Below are positions 7,949-16,782 of a DNA stretch of 64,000 nt, piece after piece. Source of the DNA: Verrucomicrobiota bacterium (GTDB taxonomy: Bacteria; Verrucomicrobiota; Verrucomicrobiia; CAIQCK01); the NCBI GenBank assembly GCA_016235595.1, contig JACRJX010000009.1, forward strand, positions 1-64,000, written 5' to 3'. The position numbers and the translations under genes were made by a program. Every line of letters starts with the position of its first letter. Positions within the stretch are counted from its first letter, which is position 1. The notes under the pieces were generated by a model. The model searched no databases, had not been told where the DNA came from, and was given only the letters and a program-made list of their open reading frames with translations.

Positions 7949-10863
7949 TGGATGGGCGGCATGGCGATCGGTTCGCCAGCAAGTTGTTTGCTCTGCTCGG
8001 CGGGATCGAACGAGCCGTAGAAGACAGCGTTACTGTCAATCCACGCCGCCAAACGGCGCAGGTCGGCGTCGGTGAGTTTCACGTCGTTGTGGCCGGCACG
8101 CAACATCTTCATCAAGCGGCTGCCGAGCGCGCCGTACACGCCGCCGACGGGTGTCGTTTGGATCTGGTTGCGCTGCGCGTACCGCGGCACCAGCGGGTCT
8201 GTGTGTGGCTGCGTGCGTTGTTTGGACGACGGCAGCTCGCCGCAAAGGGACACATAGGACTTCGTGAACCCGCCGTGGGGCTCGCCGGTGAGAACAACCC
8301 CCTTCTTCGCCTCGGGCCCGCTGTGGCACTTGACGCAGTGTTTGTTGAGCACAGGCTGCACGACTTCAACGAACGCGAACGGCCGGCCGCCGAGTTCACC
8401 CGGTTTGATATGAGACGGGGGCCGCTGCATCGCCATCGGCATGGCGCGTGTTTTCGTCGGTGCGGACATGCGATGCTCGTGGCAGCCGACACAGGAAGTG
8501 CGTTCGCCGGGCTGAACGTAGGTCGTCGAACGCATCGTCTGATATGCGAAGCCGTCCTTGTCCAGCGCCTGGAACAAGACCGGTTTATGCGCGGGCACAA
8601 TGAATCGCGCGGAACCGTCGGCCTCCACCGGCACGGTGCCGAGGATGGCGCGCGTGTTTTCCTCGCCTGCGATGCCAACGCGCGGCGAGTTCGCGAGCCA
8701 TGTCGTCTTCGGAAATATCTGGACGATGCGCAGTTCCTTGATCGTGCCGCGCGGCACGTCGCCAAGGCCCTGATAGATGTCGGTGATGAGCATTTCGCCC
8801 GTCGGCGGCGCCTCGGCGATCAGTGCGCTCGGCAACGCAGGCGGCATCGATCGGGGCTGCAACGGAATCGGACTGGTGCAACCGAGTTTCGCATCACGGT
8901 AGATCAACTCGCGGTTGCCGGCGGCGTCGAGCAGGTAGAGCCCGAGCGCGTTGTCGGGATTCGGGTTGTGCTGATGCTCACCCTCAAAAATCAGCCGGTC
9001 GCGGCTGTAGGCGACCAGGAAATATTTCTCCGACAACGGCCATGGTGAGGCGCAATACTCGGCGATCTGGTTCGACTCGGCTTCTGGATATGGCCCCGGC
9101 GTGATGCGCGTGATGGCATCCTGGCTGTTCGGGTCCACCGCGGGGTCGAGCACGCAAATCGGCCCGCCCGTGACCGCGTGATGCGCCGACGCAATGAACG
9201 CGATCTTGCGGCTGCCGGGAATCGCTTTCGCCTGAAATGTGCAGTGCGGCTTGGGCGTCGCATTGCCCCAAAGGGCGATGGGATTGGTGCCATCGGGTCG
9301 CGCGGACCAAAGGTTTTGGTGCGTGACGGCGTCGCGATCAATGTAATCCCAGCGCGCGAACAGAATCTCGCCGGTGTTCGACATGGACGGAAACCATTCG
9401 CTGACGTCGTTGAGCGATAGAATGCGCAGGTCGGAACCATCGGCATTCATCCGATGCAACGTGTAGCTGTGCCAGCGATTGCTGAAGTTTGGTCCGAAGC
9501 AGCGCGAATAACTGCGCCGCCGCGTCGAGACGAACGCGATGCCGCCGTCAGGCAGATAGCACGACATCATGTCGTCGTAACAACCACGCGTAAGCTGGCG
9601 CAAACCGGTGCCGTCCACGCCCACCTCGAAGATGTGGAAATAGGCGCTCTCGTCACCCTGCTCGTTGACGGGAAGCGTTTTCGAGTCCGGCGTCTGCGAT
9701 GGACATGCAACGAACGAAAACGCGACGCGTTTGCCGTCGTAAGAAAGGCATGGCTCCAGGTAATTGCCAGCGGGCAGTTGCGAACCCACGATGTCCCGAA
9801 CGGCGAGCGAGCCACCCACCTTCTCCAATACAAACAACCCACCGCCGGGCCGCTGCCGCCAGCCAAAGTACTGGCCGACAAGGTGGCTGTAGCTCGGCTG
9901 GGCGCGTTTGCAGAACAACAGCTTGTCGAAGTTCAGCAGCGGGTTCTTGAGCGCGATGTCGCGTTTGAGCAGGCGCGTCTGGAGATAGAGGCGGCGCAAC
10001 TGAGGCAGGTCGGAGCAAGCTGAAGCTTGGACTCCAACCGCTGGCGCGTTGGCGGCGGCCCGTTGGAGTTCAGGCTTCAGCCTGTCGCCAAGTTCCGCTG
10101 CGAGCTTCTGCGTCCGCTCGGCGTGTTCCTTGATGGCAGCGACGTATGCGGCAACCGCATCGCTCATCCTGTCATCGCTCCACCATTCCTCCAGCGCCAG
10201 CAACAGCAAGTCGAGGTGGGTCTGGGGTGCAAGCGAAGGCGCGAGCCGCGCTAATTCCTGCTTCAACTCAGACGGAACCGGTACGACGGGCTTTGCCTGT
10301 AGAGGCGCTTCTCCCTTGCCAAGCATCTCGTAGAACCAACCGCCTTCGCCCTGTTTCTTTGCGGCAAACGCGAGCGACGCTTGAAACTTCTGGCCATCGG
10401 CGTAGGTGACGACCGGATCCCAGCCCGTGGTGTCGCAGGCGATGCCGCCACGTTTGTGGACGATGAACCTCAGCGCGTCGCCCTTCTTCACGTCAAGCAC
10501 GAGCTTCGGCTCCACGCCCTTGTCGTCCTTTCCATCAATCTCCGCCTTCCAGACTTCGCGCTCGTTGTGGCGTATGCTGGCGCGGATGCCGTCGCCGTTA
10601 AGATGGAGCTTGAACACGCGGCCCGTAACCGTCACGCGCCCGTCGCGCGGAGCGGTGAAACGGCGCACGCTCGGCGTGTTCTGGCCGGGGTGGTGCCAAT
10701 CCTTGCCGACGCGCGTCCAGTCCGGCCCGGTCCAAAAAGTGGATCCATACCACTCAGCATCGCGATAGGTGAGCGGTGTAATGGGATCGCCCGCTTCGGC
10801 GAGCACAGCAGCAGCCACAATAACACCCGCAAACCAGCCTCGCTCCATGCTCTTTGTCCTCAT
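7945..10863 (-). CDS. HzsA-like protein with N-terminal beta-sandwich domain
   Basis: 972 aa from ATG 10863, which shares its A with the IclR stop; GTG at 10866 is equally possible, and a GGAGG site lies upstream. After the signal peptide (MERGWFAGVIVAAAVLAEA), residues ~25-170 form an extra domain with a carbohydrate-binding-like look (WTRVGKDW, RRFTAPRDGRVTVTG, HNEREVWKAEIDG) that neighbouring paralogues lack. The propeller region follows, with GTGLRQLTRG, SCYLPDGGIAFVS and NTGEILFARWDY. Then come VPRGTIKELRI, GSARFIVPA and haem motifs CVGCH (~791) and CVKCH (~843). It is the first structural gene after the IclR regulator. Residues ~260-283 are encoded by a second in-frame inverted repeat (10016-10084). 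A role in sugar-linked redox chemistry is speculative. Confidence 0.82.
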   Translation of the reverse strand: MRTKSMERGWFAGVIVAAAVLAEAGDPITPLTYRDAEWYGSTFWTGPDWTRVGKDWHHPGQNTPSVRRFTAPRDGRVTVTGRVFKLHLNGDGIRASIRHNEREVWKAEIDGKDDKGVEPKLVLDVKKGDALRFIVHKRGGIACDTTGWDPVVTYADGQKFQASLAFAAKKQGEGGWFYEMLGKGEAPLQAKPVVPVPSELKQELARLAPSLAPQTHLDLLLLALEEWWSDDRMSDAVAAYVAAIKEHAERTQKLAAELGDRLKPELQRAAANAPAVGVQASACSDLPQLRRLYLQTRLLKRDIALKNPLLNFDKLLFCKRAQPSYSHLVGQYFGWRQRPGGGLFVLEKVGGSLAVRDIVGSQLPAGNYLEPCLSYDGKRVAFSFVACPSQTPDSKTLPVNEQGDESAYFHIFEVGVDGTGLRQLTRGCYDDMMSCYLPDGGIAFVSTRRRSYSRCFGPNFSNRWHSYTLHRMNADGSDLRILSLNDVSEWFPSMSNTGEILFARWDYIDRDAVTHQNLWSARPDGTNPIALWGNATPKPHCTFQAKAIPGSRKIAFIASAHHAVTGGPICVLDPAVDPNSQDAITRITPGPYPEAESNQIAEYCASPWPLSEKYFLVAYSRDRLIFEGEHQHNPNPDNALGLYLLDAAGNRELIYRDAKLGCTSPIPLQPRSMPPALPSALIAEAPPTGEMLITDIYQGLGDVPRGTIKELRIVQIFPKTTWLANSPRVGIAGEENTRAILGTVPVEADGSARFIVPAHKPVLFQALDKDGFAYQTMRSTTYVQPGERTSCVGCHEHRMSAPTKTRAMPMAMQRPPSHIKPGELGGRPFAFVEVVQPVLNKHCVKCHSGPEAKKGVVLTGEPHGGFTKSYVSLCGELPSSKQRTQPHTDPLVPRYAQRNQIQTTPVGGVYGALGSRLMKMLRAGHNDVKLTDADLRRLAAWIDSNAVFYGSFDPAEQSKQLAGEPIAMPPIQ
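10016..10084. repeat. REP-like inverted repeat inside a second HzsA-like gene
   Basis: The arms at 10016-10038 and 10062-10084 are inverted copies with 20 of 23 positions matching and a 23-nt loop. Each arm contains its own near-perfect palindrome (CAAGCTGAAGCTTG and CAGGCTTCAGCCTG), the same nested design as the repeat at 3003-3051. The 69 nt equal 23 codons and keep the frame open, encoding a linker rich in Ala, Gln and Val. It lies before the conserved LLKRDIALKNPLLNF segment. Insertion of a dispersed repeat is inferred from structure only. Confidence 0.65.
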
Positions 10864-11684
10864 CACGCAAACCTCCGTTGTTTCCGAAACTCCTCAAACA
10901 GTCCTCCCCCGTAGCCAATGTCGCGCGAGATGCGCTCGGCGCACGTGAGAATGGCTTGTTCCAGCGCGAGTTGTTTGTCCGGATGAGAGACGCTCACCAG
11001 TCCCGTGAGGCCGAGGCCGGCCACCGGCTCACTGTTGACGTTGAACACAGGCGCGCCGATGCAGAAGATGCCCAGCATGTAGCCTTCGCGGTCGTAGGCG
11101 AGACCGCTGGCCCGGGTTCGAGCAAACTCCTCAAACAGTTTCTCCCGGTCTGTAACCGTGTGGGGTGTGAGAGCAACCAGCTTGCGCGGCAACCGCCGGC
11201 GCGCCTCGTCTTCCGGCAGAAACGCCAGCACGGCCTTGCTGAACGCGCTGGCATGGATCTCCATCCGGCTGCCAGGCAACACCTGGATGAACGAACTGGC
11301 GGCAGGCGTCACGCAGTCCAGCACCAGCGCATGGTCTTCCTGCAACGAATACAGTTGCGCCGTTTCGCCCGACTGCTCGCACAACTGCTCCAAATGCGGC
11401 CGCGCGCGGCGGCGCAGGTCGAACCGCGCGTAGAGTTGCATGCCGAGCGTGAAGAACTTCGTGCCGAGCCGGTAGCCACCCGCCGGATCGACCTCAACAT
11501 AACCACGCTCGGTGAGACACTTGAGAATGCGAAAAACACCGTTGGTGGAGATGCCGAGAGCACGGGCCAGTTCGGTGATGCCGTAACCGCGGTGGTTCTG
11601 CGCCAGGTACTCGACAATGTCGAGCATCTGCTCGACAGCGGGCACGGCATATTTGTTTCGGCTGGATGGACGTCGGGGATTCAT
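10863..11684 (-). CDS. IclR-family transcriptional regulator
   Basis: 273 aa. The N-terminal winged helix-turn-helix spans about residues 15-75 (AVEQMLDIVEYLAQ, GITELARALGISTNGVFRIL, YVEVDPAGGYRLG). It is followed by the IclR effector domain with typical segments (ALVLDCV, FSKAVLAFLPEDE, GLAYDREGYMLGIFCIGAPVF, GLGLTG). IclR proteins bind small metabolites, often aromatic or sugar acids, and act as repressors or activators. The stop overlaps the next gene, so regulator and HzsA-like enzyme are translated together. A long imperfect dyad starts 18 bp upstream of the start codon and suggests autoregulation. The effector is unknown. Confidence 0.9.
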   Translation of the reverse strand: MNPRRPSSRNKYAVPAVEQMLDIVEYLAQNHRGYGITELARALGISTNGVFRILKCLTERGYVEVDPAGGYRLGTKFFTLGMQLYARFDLRRRARPHLEQLCEQSGETAQLYSLQEDHALVLDCVTPAASSFIQVLPGSRMEIHASAFSKAVLAFLPEDEARRRLPRKLVALTPHTVTDREKLFEEFARTRASGLAYDREGYMLGIFCIGAPVFNVNSEPVAGLGLTGLVSVSHPDKQLALEQAILTCAERISRDIGYGGGLFEEFRKQRRFA

Positions 11685-11701
11685 GTAATGGGAAAGACTA
11701 T

Positions 11702-11736
11702 GTTTTATTAGCCAAACGTATTTTGATTGCTAAAAC
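11702..11736. promoter_or_regulatory. Candidate IclR operator (35-bp imperfect dyad)
   Basis: Positions 11702-11736 form a dyad with arms GTTTTA at the outside and CAAA/TTTG inside. 11 of 17 symmetric pairs match around a 35-bp centre, and the region is AT-rich compared with its surroundings. It lies 18-52 bp upstream of the IclR start, in the 111-bp gap before the next gene. Assignment as the regulator's own operator is an inference; no good -35/-10 pair was recognised. Confidence 0.45.
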
Positions 11737-11795
11737 GCACTCAGACTATGCCACGGCCTCGGATTGCGTCAAGCGCGGAAACAATGTGTCCGCTC

Positions 11796-12923
11796 TCACG
11801 GGTTGGGTTCCGGCCTGCGCGCGGCCAGCAGGATGAACGCAAGGAAACTGCTGATCACCAACGTTGTCACGACAATCGTGGCAGTATCAGGCACAGACGA
11901 CATGGCCCACGGGCCAACGCGCAGGGAAATGTAAACATCGCTGCCGCGCCGAAACAACCACGCGAGACAGGCTCCCGAGACGCCATGCACCAAGCCAAGC
12001 GCAAGCACGTTGCGGTTGCGGTCTTCCATGAACACCCACGATAGAAACACGCCCAGAATCCACGTCACCGCCACGAGCCACCAGCTACTGATGTGGATCA
12101 ACCCGAAGAATAGTCCGCTCAACACCGCTACGCCGAGACGCCGCCGGCGGCGTGCGCGCGGTTCGGCGGCAGGACCGATCCCTTTGCGCAACCGCGTGCC
12201 GAAGTAGGAGCAGAAGATCAACTGCTGAAACGCGCCCCAGAATATGTAACCAAAAACGTGTTCGGCTAGCCCGCGCGCGTCAAACGTCGCAAATGCCGCA
12301 GGGCCGTTGACCAGCAGCGCCACAAGCAGGAACGGCGGCAGCAACACCATCAGGATCCTGCCCGCGGTCCGCAACGCTGAGCCGAAGTTGTCGTAGCGAA
12401 CGATGAACATGGCCCACAACCACGCCAGCCCGGCACAACCGCAGAGAACAACCACCTGTCCACCCAATGTTCCGCGGAACCGTATCGTTGCGTCTCGCGG
12501 CACACCGAGCAGAAATCGAAGCACGCCGGGACATTGTTGATAGGCCAGCGCCGTGAGAAACACGATGAACAGAAACAGCAGTGCGCCAAACAGCAGCCGT
12601 CTGCCCAGCGTCATGCTGCGCAACGCCGCCATTACGCGCCCGGGACTGCCCAGACCGCGCGATGCCGTCGTGTCGCGGTGCCGCCACGGGCTGATGAAGA
12701 AGATGTAGACCATCAGCAACCCCGCAAACGCACGCGTGATTGTGTTGGCCACCGCAACACCCCCGAGCACCCCGAAAGGATACGCCAGCGCCCAGAGCGC
12801 CGTCAGCAACAGCGTCATGATCACAAACGGCTCGACGAGGTTCCACCGCCGGGACAACGCTTCCGGCTCCGGCTCGCCGGCTGTGTTCGGCAGATCGCGG
12901 GCTGGCGGCCGGGCAAACATCAT
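11796..12923 (-). CDS. CPBP/CAAX-protease-like membrane protein with altered active-site motif
   Basis: 375 aa from ATG 12923, which overlaps the upstream stop as ATGA; about eight hydrophobic segments are visible. The last half has the layout of CPBP intramembrane metalloproteases: motif 1 region at residues ~229-245 (GAFQQLIFCSYFGTRL), motif 2 FFGLIHI and motif 3 LALGLVHG. The usual Glu-Glu-x-x-x-Arg of motif 1 is replaced by Gln233-Gln234 and a Cys, while both His positions remain, so protease activity is doubtful. It is translationally coupled to a C45-like hydrolase, suggesting a paired function at the membrane. The family call is moderately sure; the function is not. Confidence 0.6.
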   Translation of the reverse strand: MMFARPPARDLPNTAGEPEPEALSRRWNLVEPFVIMTLLLTALWALAYPFGVLGGVAVANTITRAFAGLLMVYIFFISPWRHRDTTASRGLGSPGRVMAALRSMTLGRRLLFGALLFLFIVFLTALAYQQCPGVLRFLLGVPRDATIRFRGTLGGQVVVLCGCAGLAWLWAMFIVRYDNFGSALRTAGRILMVLLPPFLLVALLVNGPAAFATFDARGLAEHVFGYIFWGAFQQLIFCSYFGTRLRKGIGPAAEPRARRRRRLGVAVLSGLFFGLIHISSWWLVAVTWILGVFLSWVFMEDRNRNVLALGLVHGVSGACLAWLFRRGSDVYISLRVGPWAMSSVPDTATIVVTTLVISSFLAFILLAARRPEPNP

Positions 12924-14689
12924 CGGGGTGGAAACAAACCGTCCCAAGTGTATTTCACGAACCGTTCGTCGCACGCCGGGCGGTGGCGCGATGCGTTGGC
13001 GATCCACAGCGTCAGCGCCGCTGGCTCAAAGATCGCGTCGTGCAGGTTCTCTTTCATCGCCACGCCCCGGGCAATGATGCGCTGCATCTCCCCCACCCCA
13101 ATCCGGCCGTGCAGGTCGCGCACGCGCTTGACGAGTTCTTTATAACGGTGGCCTGCGCTCAGCAGCACCGCGTCTTCGACCCGTTCTGGCAGCAGCGGCA
13201 CGGCCTCTCCCGGCACGACCACCTCGAACTTCTCCGGCGTGGCCGCCACACCGCGCGCGGTGCGCGATTTGCCGTCGCTGATAACGTAGTAGTATTCGCA
13301 CGTGCGCGGCCGGCGGCGCATGTAGTCGAGCCCTTCCTCCAGTGTGTCACAGTTCTCCAGCGCGCCACGCAACAGCAGGGCCATCGGCGTGCCGTCCCAC
13401 TTGCCTTCGCCGCGACCTCCCATCTCGCCAATGGCGACCTTCTTTTCGTTCATGCCGGTGACACTGCCGATGAAGCCCGCATAACCGACGTTGACGAACC
13501 GCCGCGCCCCTTCACGTTCGATAGCCATCGTGACAGCCTCGTCCTGCAAACCGACCTCGGTCATATAGTCGAGCACGCGCGCGTGCAGCAGCGTACCGCC
13601 GCGCGTCGCCTTCCCAAAAACCGCTACGCCGCTGCAATGAAAGAACTCCGGGAAGATATTCGCCGCCTGCACCGTCGCCAGTGGCAGGCCCGCGCCGTCG
13701 GCCACGCCGCGCATTTCCTCGAAATACTCCGGCGCGATGAACGGCCGCTGCCTCTCCACCAGCTTTGCCGCCGCGTCGAGGAACCACTCGCCCTTCTCAA
13801 TGGAATAGTAGAATCCGATGCCGTAGATGACGCGGTCGCAAAGCCGTCTGACATTCGGCGCCAGGAGCCGTCCGTGCTGCACACCGATGTCATAGGGTTC
13901 GCCGCGCAACCGCAACACACGTTGACCGTCCTTGATCTCCAATGAGCCGTTGCCTTCGCGGCGAAACGCGTCAGATTCGCGCGGCACCTCGACCAGTTGG
14001 AGCGTCAGGATGCGCAATACGGCGGCAAGGCTCTTGTCCATCTCTGATGCCTCGACCCGCGCCGCCGGTTTCACCGCGCCTGTCGGGCCGGACGCCAGCG
14101 CGGCATCCGCGAGCCGCTCGCGGCGGAACGTCACCAGCCATCGCTTGTAGTGGACTTCTCGCGGCAGTCCATCGCTGCACGCCACGGCCACTCGTCCGCC
14201 GTAGAAGTGGACGTCCCAGCACCGTTCTCCCTGCTCGTCCCACACGACGACGTATGGCTGATACCACAACCCGGCCAGCAGTCGCTTCCACAGCGACAGC
14301 TTCGGCAGCGCATCCGCGACCTCCGCCAGCGCGCGACGACTCTCTGTCAGGTTGCAGGCCGCGCCGGCAAAATGAGCCTTCGTCTTGGCGGCAGTGATGT
14401 GCGTTTCAGCGCCAGAAACCAACTCGAAAGGGTGATTGTCATAGTTGATCGCCAGCCGGAATGCCGGCGAATCGGCCCGCGAGAACAACTCCACTGCGCC
14501 GAGCGAGCGCGCTTTCGGCGACAGCTCGTGGACTTCCAGCCGGACCAGTTGGCCGCGCAGCCGCTCCGGCTCCCTCAACAAAGTGGCGACGCTGTCGTAG
14601 CTCGACCAAACGATCCAGTTCGCCGCCGCCCAGTCGAAAACGATCGTGCCCAGCGCAACGACCGTCAAGATGGTGATTCGACGTTTCAT
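12920..14689 (-). CDS. C45 (AAT-like) Ntn hydrolase with N-terminal membrane anchor
   Basis: 589 aa. One hydrophobic N-terminal segment (ILTVVALGTIVFDWAAANWIVW) and a ~220-residue unassigned domain precede the C45 / acyl-CoA:6-aminopenicillanate acyltransferase-like domain. That domain begins with LRLRGEPYDIGVQHGRLL, and the probable autocatalytic nucleophile is Cys352 in FHCSG. Further family segments are HARVLDYM, GYAGFIGSVTGMNEKKVAIGEMG and a C-terminal TLWIANASRHRPAC. Family members cleave or transfer amide-linked acyl groups; many in environmental bacteria have unknown substrates. Cys352 lies far from the N-terminus, so maturation would need internal cleavage. It is coupled to the CPBP-like gene by an ATGA overlap. 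Confidence 0.75.
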   Translation of the reverse strand: MKRRITILTVVALGTIVFDWAAANWIVWSSYDSVATLLREPERLRGQLVRLEVHELSPKARSLGAVELFSRADSPAFRLAINYDNHPFELVSGAETHITAAKTKAHFAGAACNLTESRRALAEVADALPKLSLWKRLLAGLWYQPYVVVWDEQGERCWDVHFYGGRVAVACSDGLPREVHYKRWLVTFRRERLADAALASGPTGAVKPAARVEASEMDKSLAAVLRILTLQLVEVPRESDAFRREGNGSLEIKDGQRVLRLRGEPYDIGVQHGRLLAPNVRRLCDRVIYGIGFYYSIEKGEWFLDAAAKLVERQRPFIAPEYFEEMRGVADGAGLPLATVQAANIFPEFFHCSGVAVFGKATRGGTLLHARVLDYMTEVGLQDEAVTMAIEREGARRFVNVGYAGFIGSVTGMNEKKVAIGEMGGRGEGKWDGTPMALLLRGALENCDTLEEGLDYMRRRPRTCEYYYVISDGKSRTARGVAATPEKFEVVVPGEAVPLLPERVEDAVLLSAGHRYKELVKRVRDLHGRIGVGEMQRIIARGVAMKENLHDAIFEPAALTLWIANASRHRPACDERFVKYTWDGLFPPR

Positions 14690-14814
14690 TCCGAACTGCG
14701 TGCGTGCAGCTTAATCAGCCCGCCCGCTGATACAACACCGGATTCTTCAAGCCGGCGATGTCGGCGTGCTTGCTGCCACAAAGGTTCCACGGTCGGAAGC
14801 AGCAACGCTGCCGG

Positions 14815-16701
14815 CTACTCTTTCTTCATCGCATGGAGACCCGCGAACGGCTCGGCCAGGTTCAGCGGTTGCGGCAGCCAGACACGCAGCGTGGAGTCTT
14901 CCTTCCACGTGTGGCCGGATGAAGCGTAGTCGCAAAAGCGCAGCGTCGTCTTCTTGCCGCCCACGTCAAACGGCACGTCCAGCGCCATCCGCACGCCCTT
15001 GGCTTTGGCAACGGTTGCCTTGACTACGCCGCTGGCGTCGGCAGCGACCGTGCCGTTGCCGGCCGCCGGCTTCGTCACCCGCTTGTCCAGCGCGAACACC
15101 ACCGGCCCGCGCGTGATCGCTACCCGGCCGGAGCCACCGGGGTCTTTCTCGCAACGCACCGCGAAGTCGAGCTTCAGGCGCACCTTGTCACCATTTTTCC
15201 AAGTCCGCGCCAGCCGGGCGTAGCTGCCGGGCTTGATGTCGCTGATGGACTTGCCGTTCACTTCCAGTTTCGTGACGCGGCTCCAAGCCGGGATGCGCAG
15301 GCTCAGCGTAAACTCCTTTGCCGACGGCGGGCGCACCGTGATGTCCACGACGTTCGCGCGCGGGTAGTCGGATTTGATTTCAAGTTGTGCTTCCTTGAAC
15401 TTCACCGTCGCGGGCTCGTAGAAGTTGACGACCGGGCCGTCCTTGCCGCACATCACTGCCAGTGCCGGCAGCAGGTTCAGTCCGCGCGGGCCGCTCGCGA
15501 CGCAGCAATTCTGGTGCATCTTGCAATGCTCTGGCGCCGCCTCGCGCTGGCCTTCGAGCGGGTTGTAGTGACACCACCACGTGCCGTCGTCCTTTTGCGC
15601 CGCCAGCAGTGGATTGTAGGCACTGCGCTCGATCTCGTCGGCGTAGAGCGAGTCGCCGGTCAACCGAAGCAGTTGTGCAGCGAACTTCGCCCACGTCACC
15701 GTCACGCAGGTCTCCATCCACTCCGGCACCGGCTCAGCCTGGCGCGCGCGGCCGTTGCACCAACGCTCCCAACTCGAACCGGAGCCGATGATCGTGATCT
15801 CCGTATCGCGAATGCTGGCAAACACCTTGCGCGCCGCTTCCAGATATTTCGGCTCGCCGGTGACACGGTGCAGTTCCACGAGGCCTTCGTAGCATGACAT
15901 CATCTCATAGGATTTCGACGCGCCGCCGCTCATATAACCCTTCTTGGCCGGGTCGGGTCCGGGAAACATTTTGAAGACGGCAATATCGGCAAGCGACTTG
16001 CGGACGAGGTCCGGTCCTTTCGGTCCTTCCCACGCGCGGACGATGTATTCGGCGAATTGCAGGTAGCGCGGCTCACCCGTGCGGCGATGCAGCAATACCA
16101 TGGGTTCCAGAATGCTGCTGGCGGCCATGCCGGTCCACCAGCCGTTAGTGGCGATGTCGGCTTTGCCCGGCCCGAAGAATCCCAGCACGCGGTCGGCGTG
16201 ACGGCGCGCGGCATCGAGAGCCTTCGCGTCGCCCGTCAGGTCGTGATAGGCAAGCAGGCCCAGGAGCGTGTATTTGCGGCCCCAAGTGTCCCAGTTGGTG
16301 AACTCGTTTGCCGCCTTGTAGGTTGTGATGCCTCCGTCAGGCGTCTGTGTCGCGAGGAGCCCCTTCACCGCCTCGTCAAGGATGGCCCGCAGTTTCGGAT
16401 CGCCGTCATAACGATAAGCCAGCGCAGCCGACGTAAACCATTTTCCCCAAAACTCGCCGCGCCACATCCGGTCCTCCTCGCGCACAGCGAACGGGTTGAT
16501 GAGGTCGGGCAGACTCTGTGCAAACATCCGCCCCGTCTTGCATGTGGCCATCGCCTCGCCGATCCAGCCGTTGAACTTCACGCTGCCTGGCGGCGCAAAC
16601 ACCAACGCGTCGGCGACCTTGGGTGTGATCTTGTCTTCGGCGTTCACAGCGGCCACCAACGCCGCCAGCGTGACTACAACAACCCAATAAAATTTCTGCA
16701 T
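14815..16701 (-). CDS. GH127-type beta-L-arabinofuranosidase-like protein, secreted
   Basis: 628 aa with signal peptide (MQKFYWVVVVTLAALVAAVNA) and an AGGAG ribosome site. The alpha/alpha-barrel has the GH127/DUF1680 pattern (FWGKWFTSAALAYRYDGD, TQTPDGGITTYK, YEMMSCYEGLVELHRVTGE). The zinc/catalytic set of the family can be placed: Glu330 and Cys332 in METCVT and Cys399-Cys400 in HQNCCVASGPRG, matching the E-x-C ... C-C arrangement known from HypBA1. Beta-sandwich domains follow (~430-628). It likely removes arabinofuranosyl residues from glycans or glycoproteins, though related GH127 members act on other sugars. It sits 81 bp downstream of the clan-A glycosidase gene, in the same run. Confidence 0.85.
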   Translation of the reverse strand: MQKFYWVVVVTLAALVAAVNAEDKITPKVADALVFAPPGSVKFNGWIGEAMATCKTGRMFAQSLPDLINPFAVREEDRMWRGEFWGKWFTSAALAYRYDGDPKLRAILDEAVKGLLATQTPDGGITTYKAANEFTNWDTWGRKYTLLGLLAYHDLTGDAKALDAARRHADRVLGFFGPGKADIATNGWWTGMAASSILEPMVLLHRRTGEPRYLQFAEYIVRAWEGPKGPDLVRKSLADIAVFKMFPGPDPAKKGYMSGGASKSYEMMSCYEGLVELHRVTGEPKYLEAARKVFASIRDTEITIIGSGSSWERWCNGRARQAEPVPEWMETCVTVTWAKFAAQLLRLTGDSLYADEIERSAYNPLLAAQKDDGTWWCHYNPLEGQREAAPEHCKMHQNCCVASGPRGLNLLPALAVMCGKDGPVVNFYEPATVKFKEAQLEIKSDYPRANVVDITVRPPSAKEFTLSLRIPAWSRVTKLEVNGKSISDIKPGSYARLARTWKNGDKVRLKLDFAVRCEKDPGGSGRVAITRGPVVFALDKRVTKPAAGNGTVAADASGVVKATVAKAKGVRMALDVPFDVGGKKTTLRFCDYASSGHTWKEDSTLRVWLPQPLNLAEPFAGLHAMKKE

Positions 16702-16782
16702 GTGTCGAATCTCCTGTTAAAGCTGCCAATTCTTGTCGTTGCGCAGCGCCCGTTTGTCCAGTGGAATCCCGCAAGAAACACA

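Noticed and set aside
14690..14814. GCAGC-AAC-GCTGC hairpin and a possible reading-frame tail in the gap after the C45 gene region
   Set aside because: A 5-bp stem is weak, and the ~40-codon open stretch after the GH127 stop has no family similarity.
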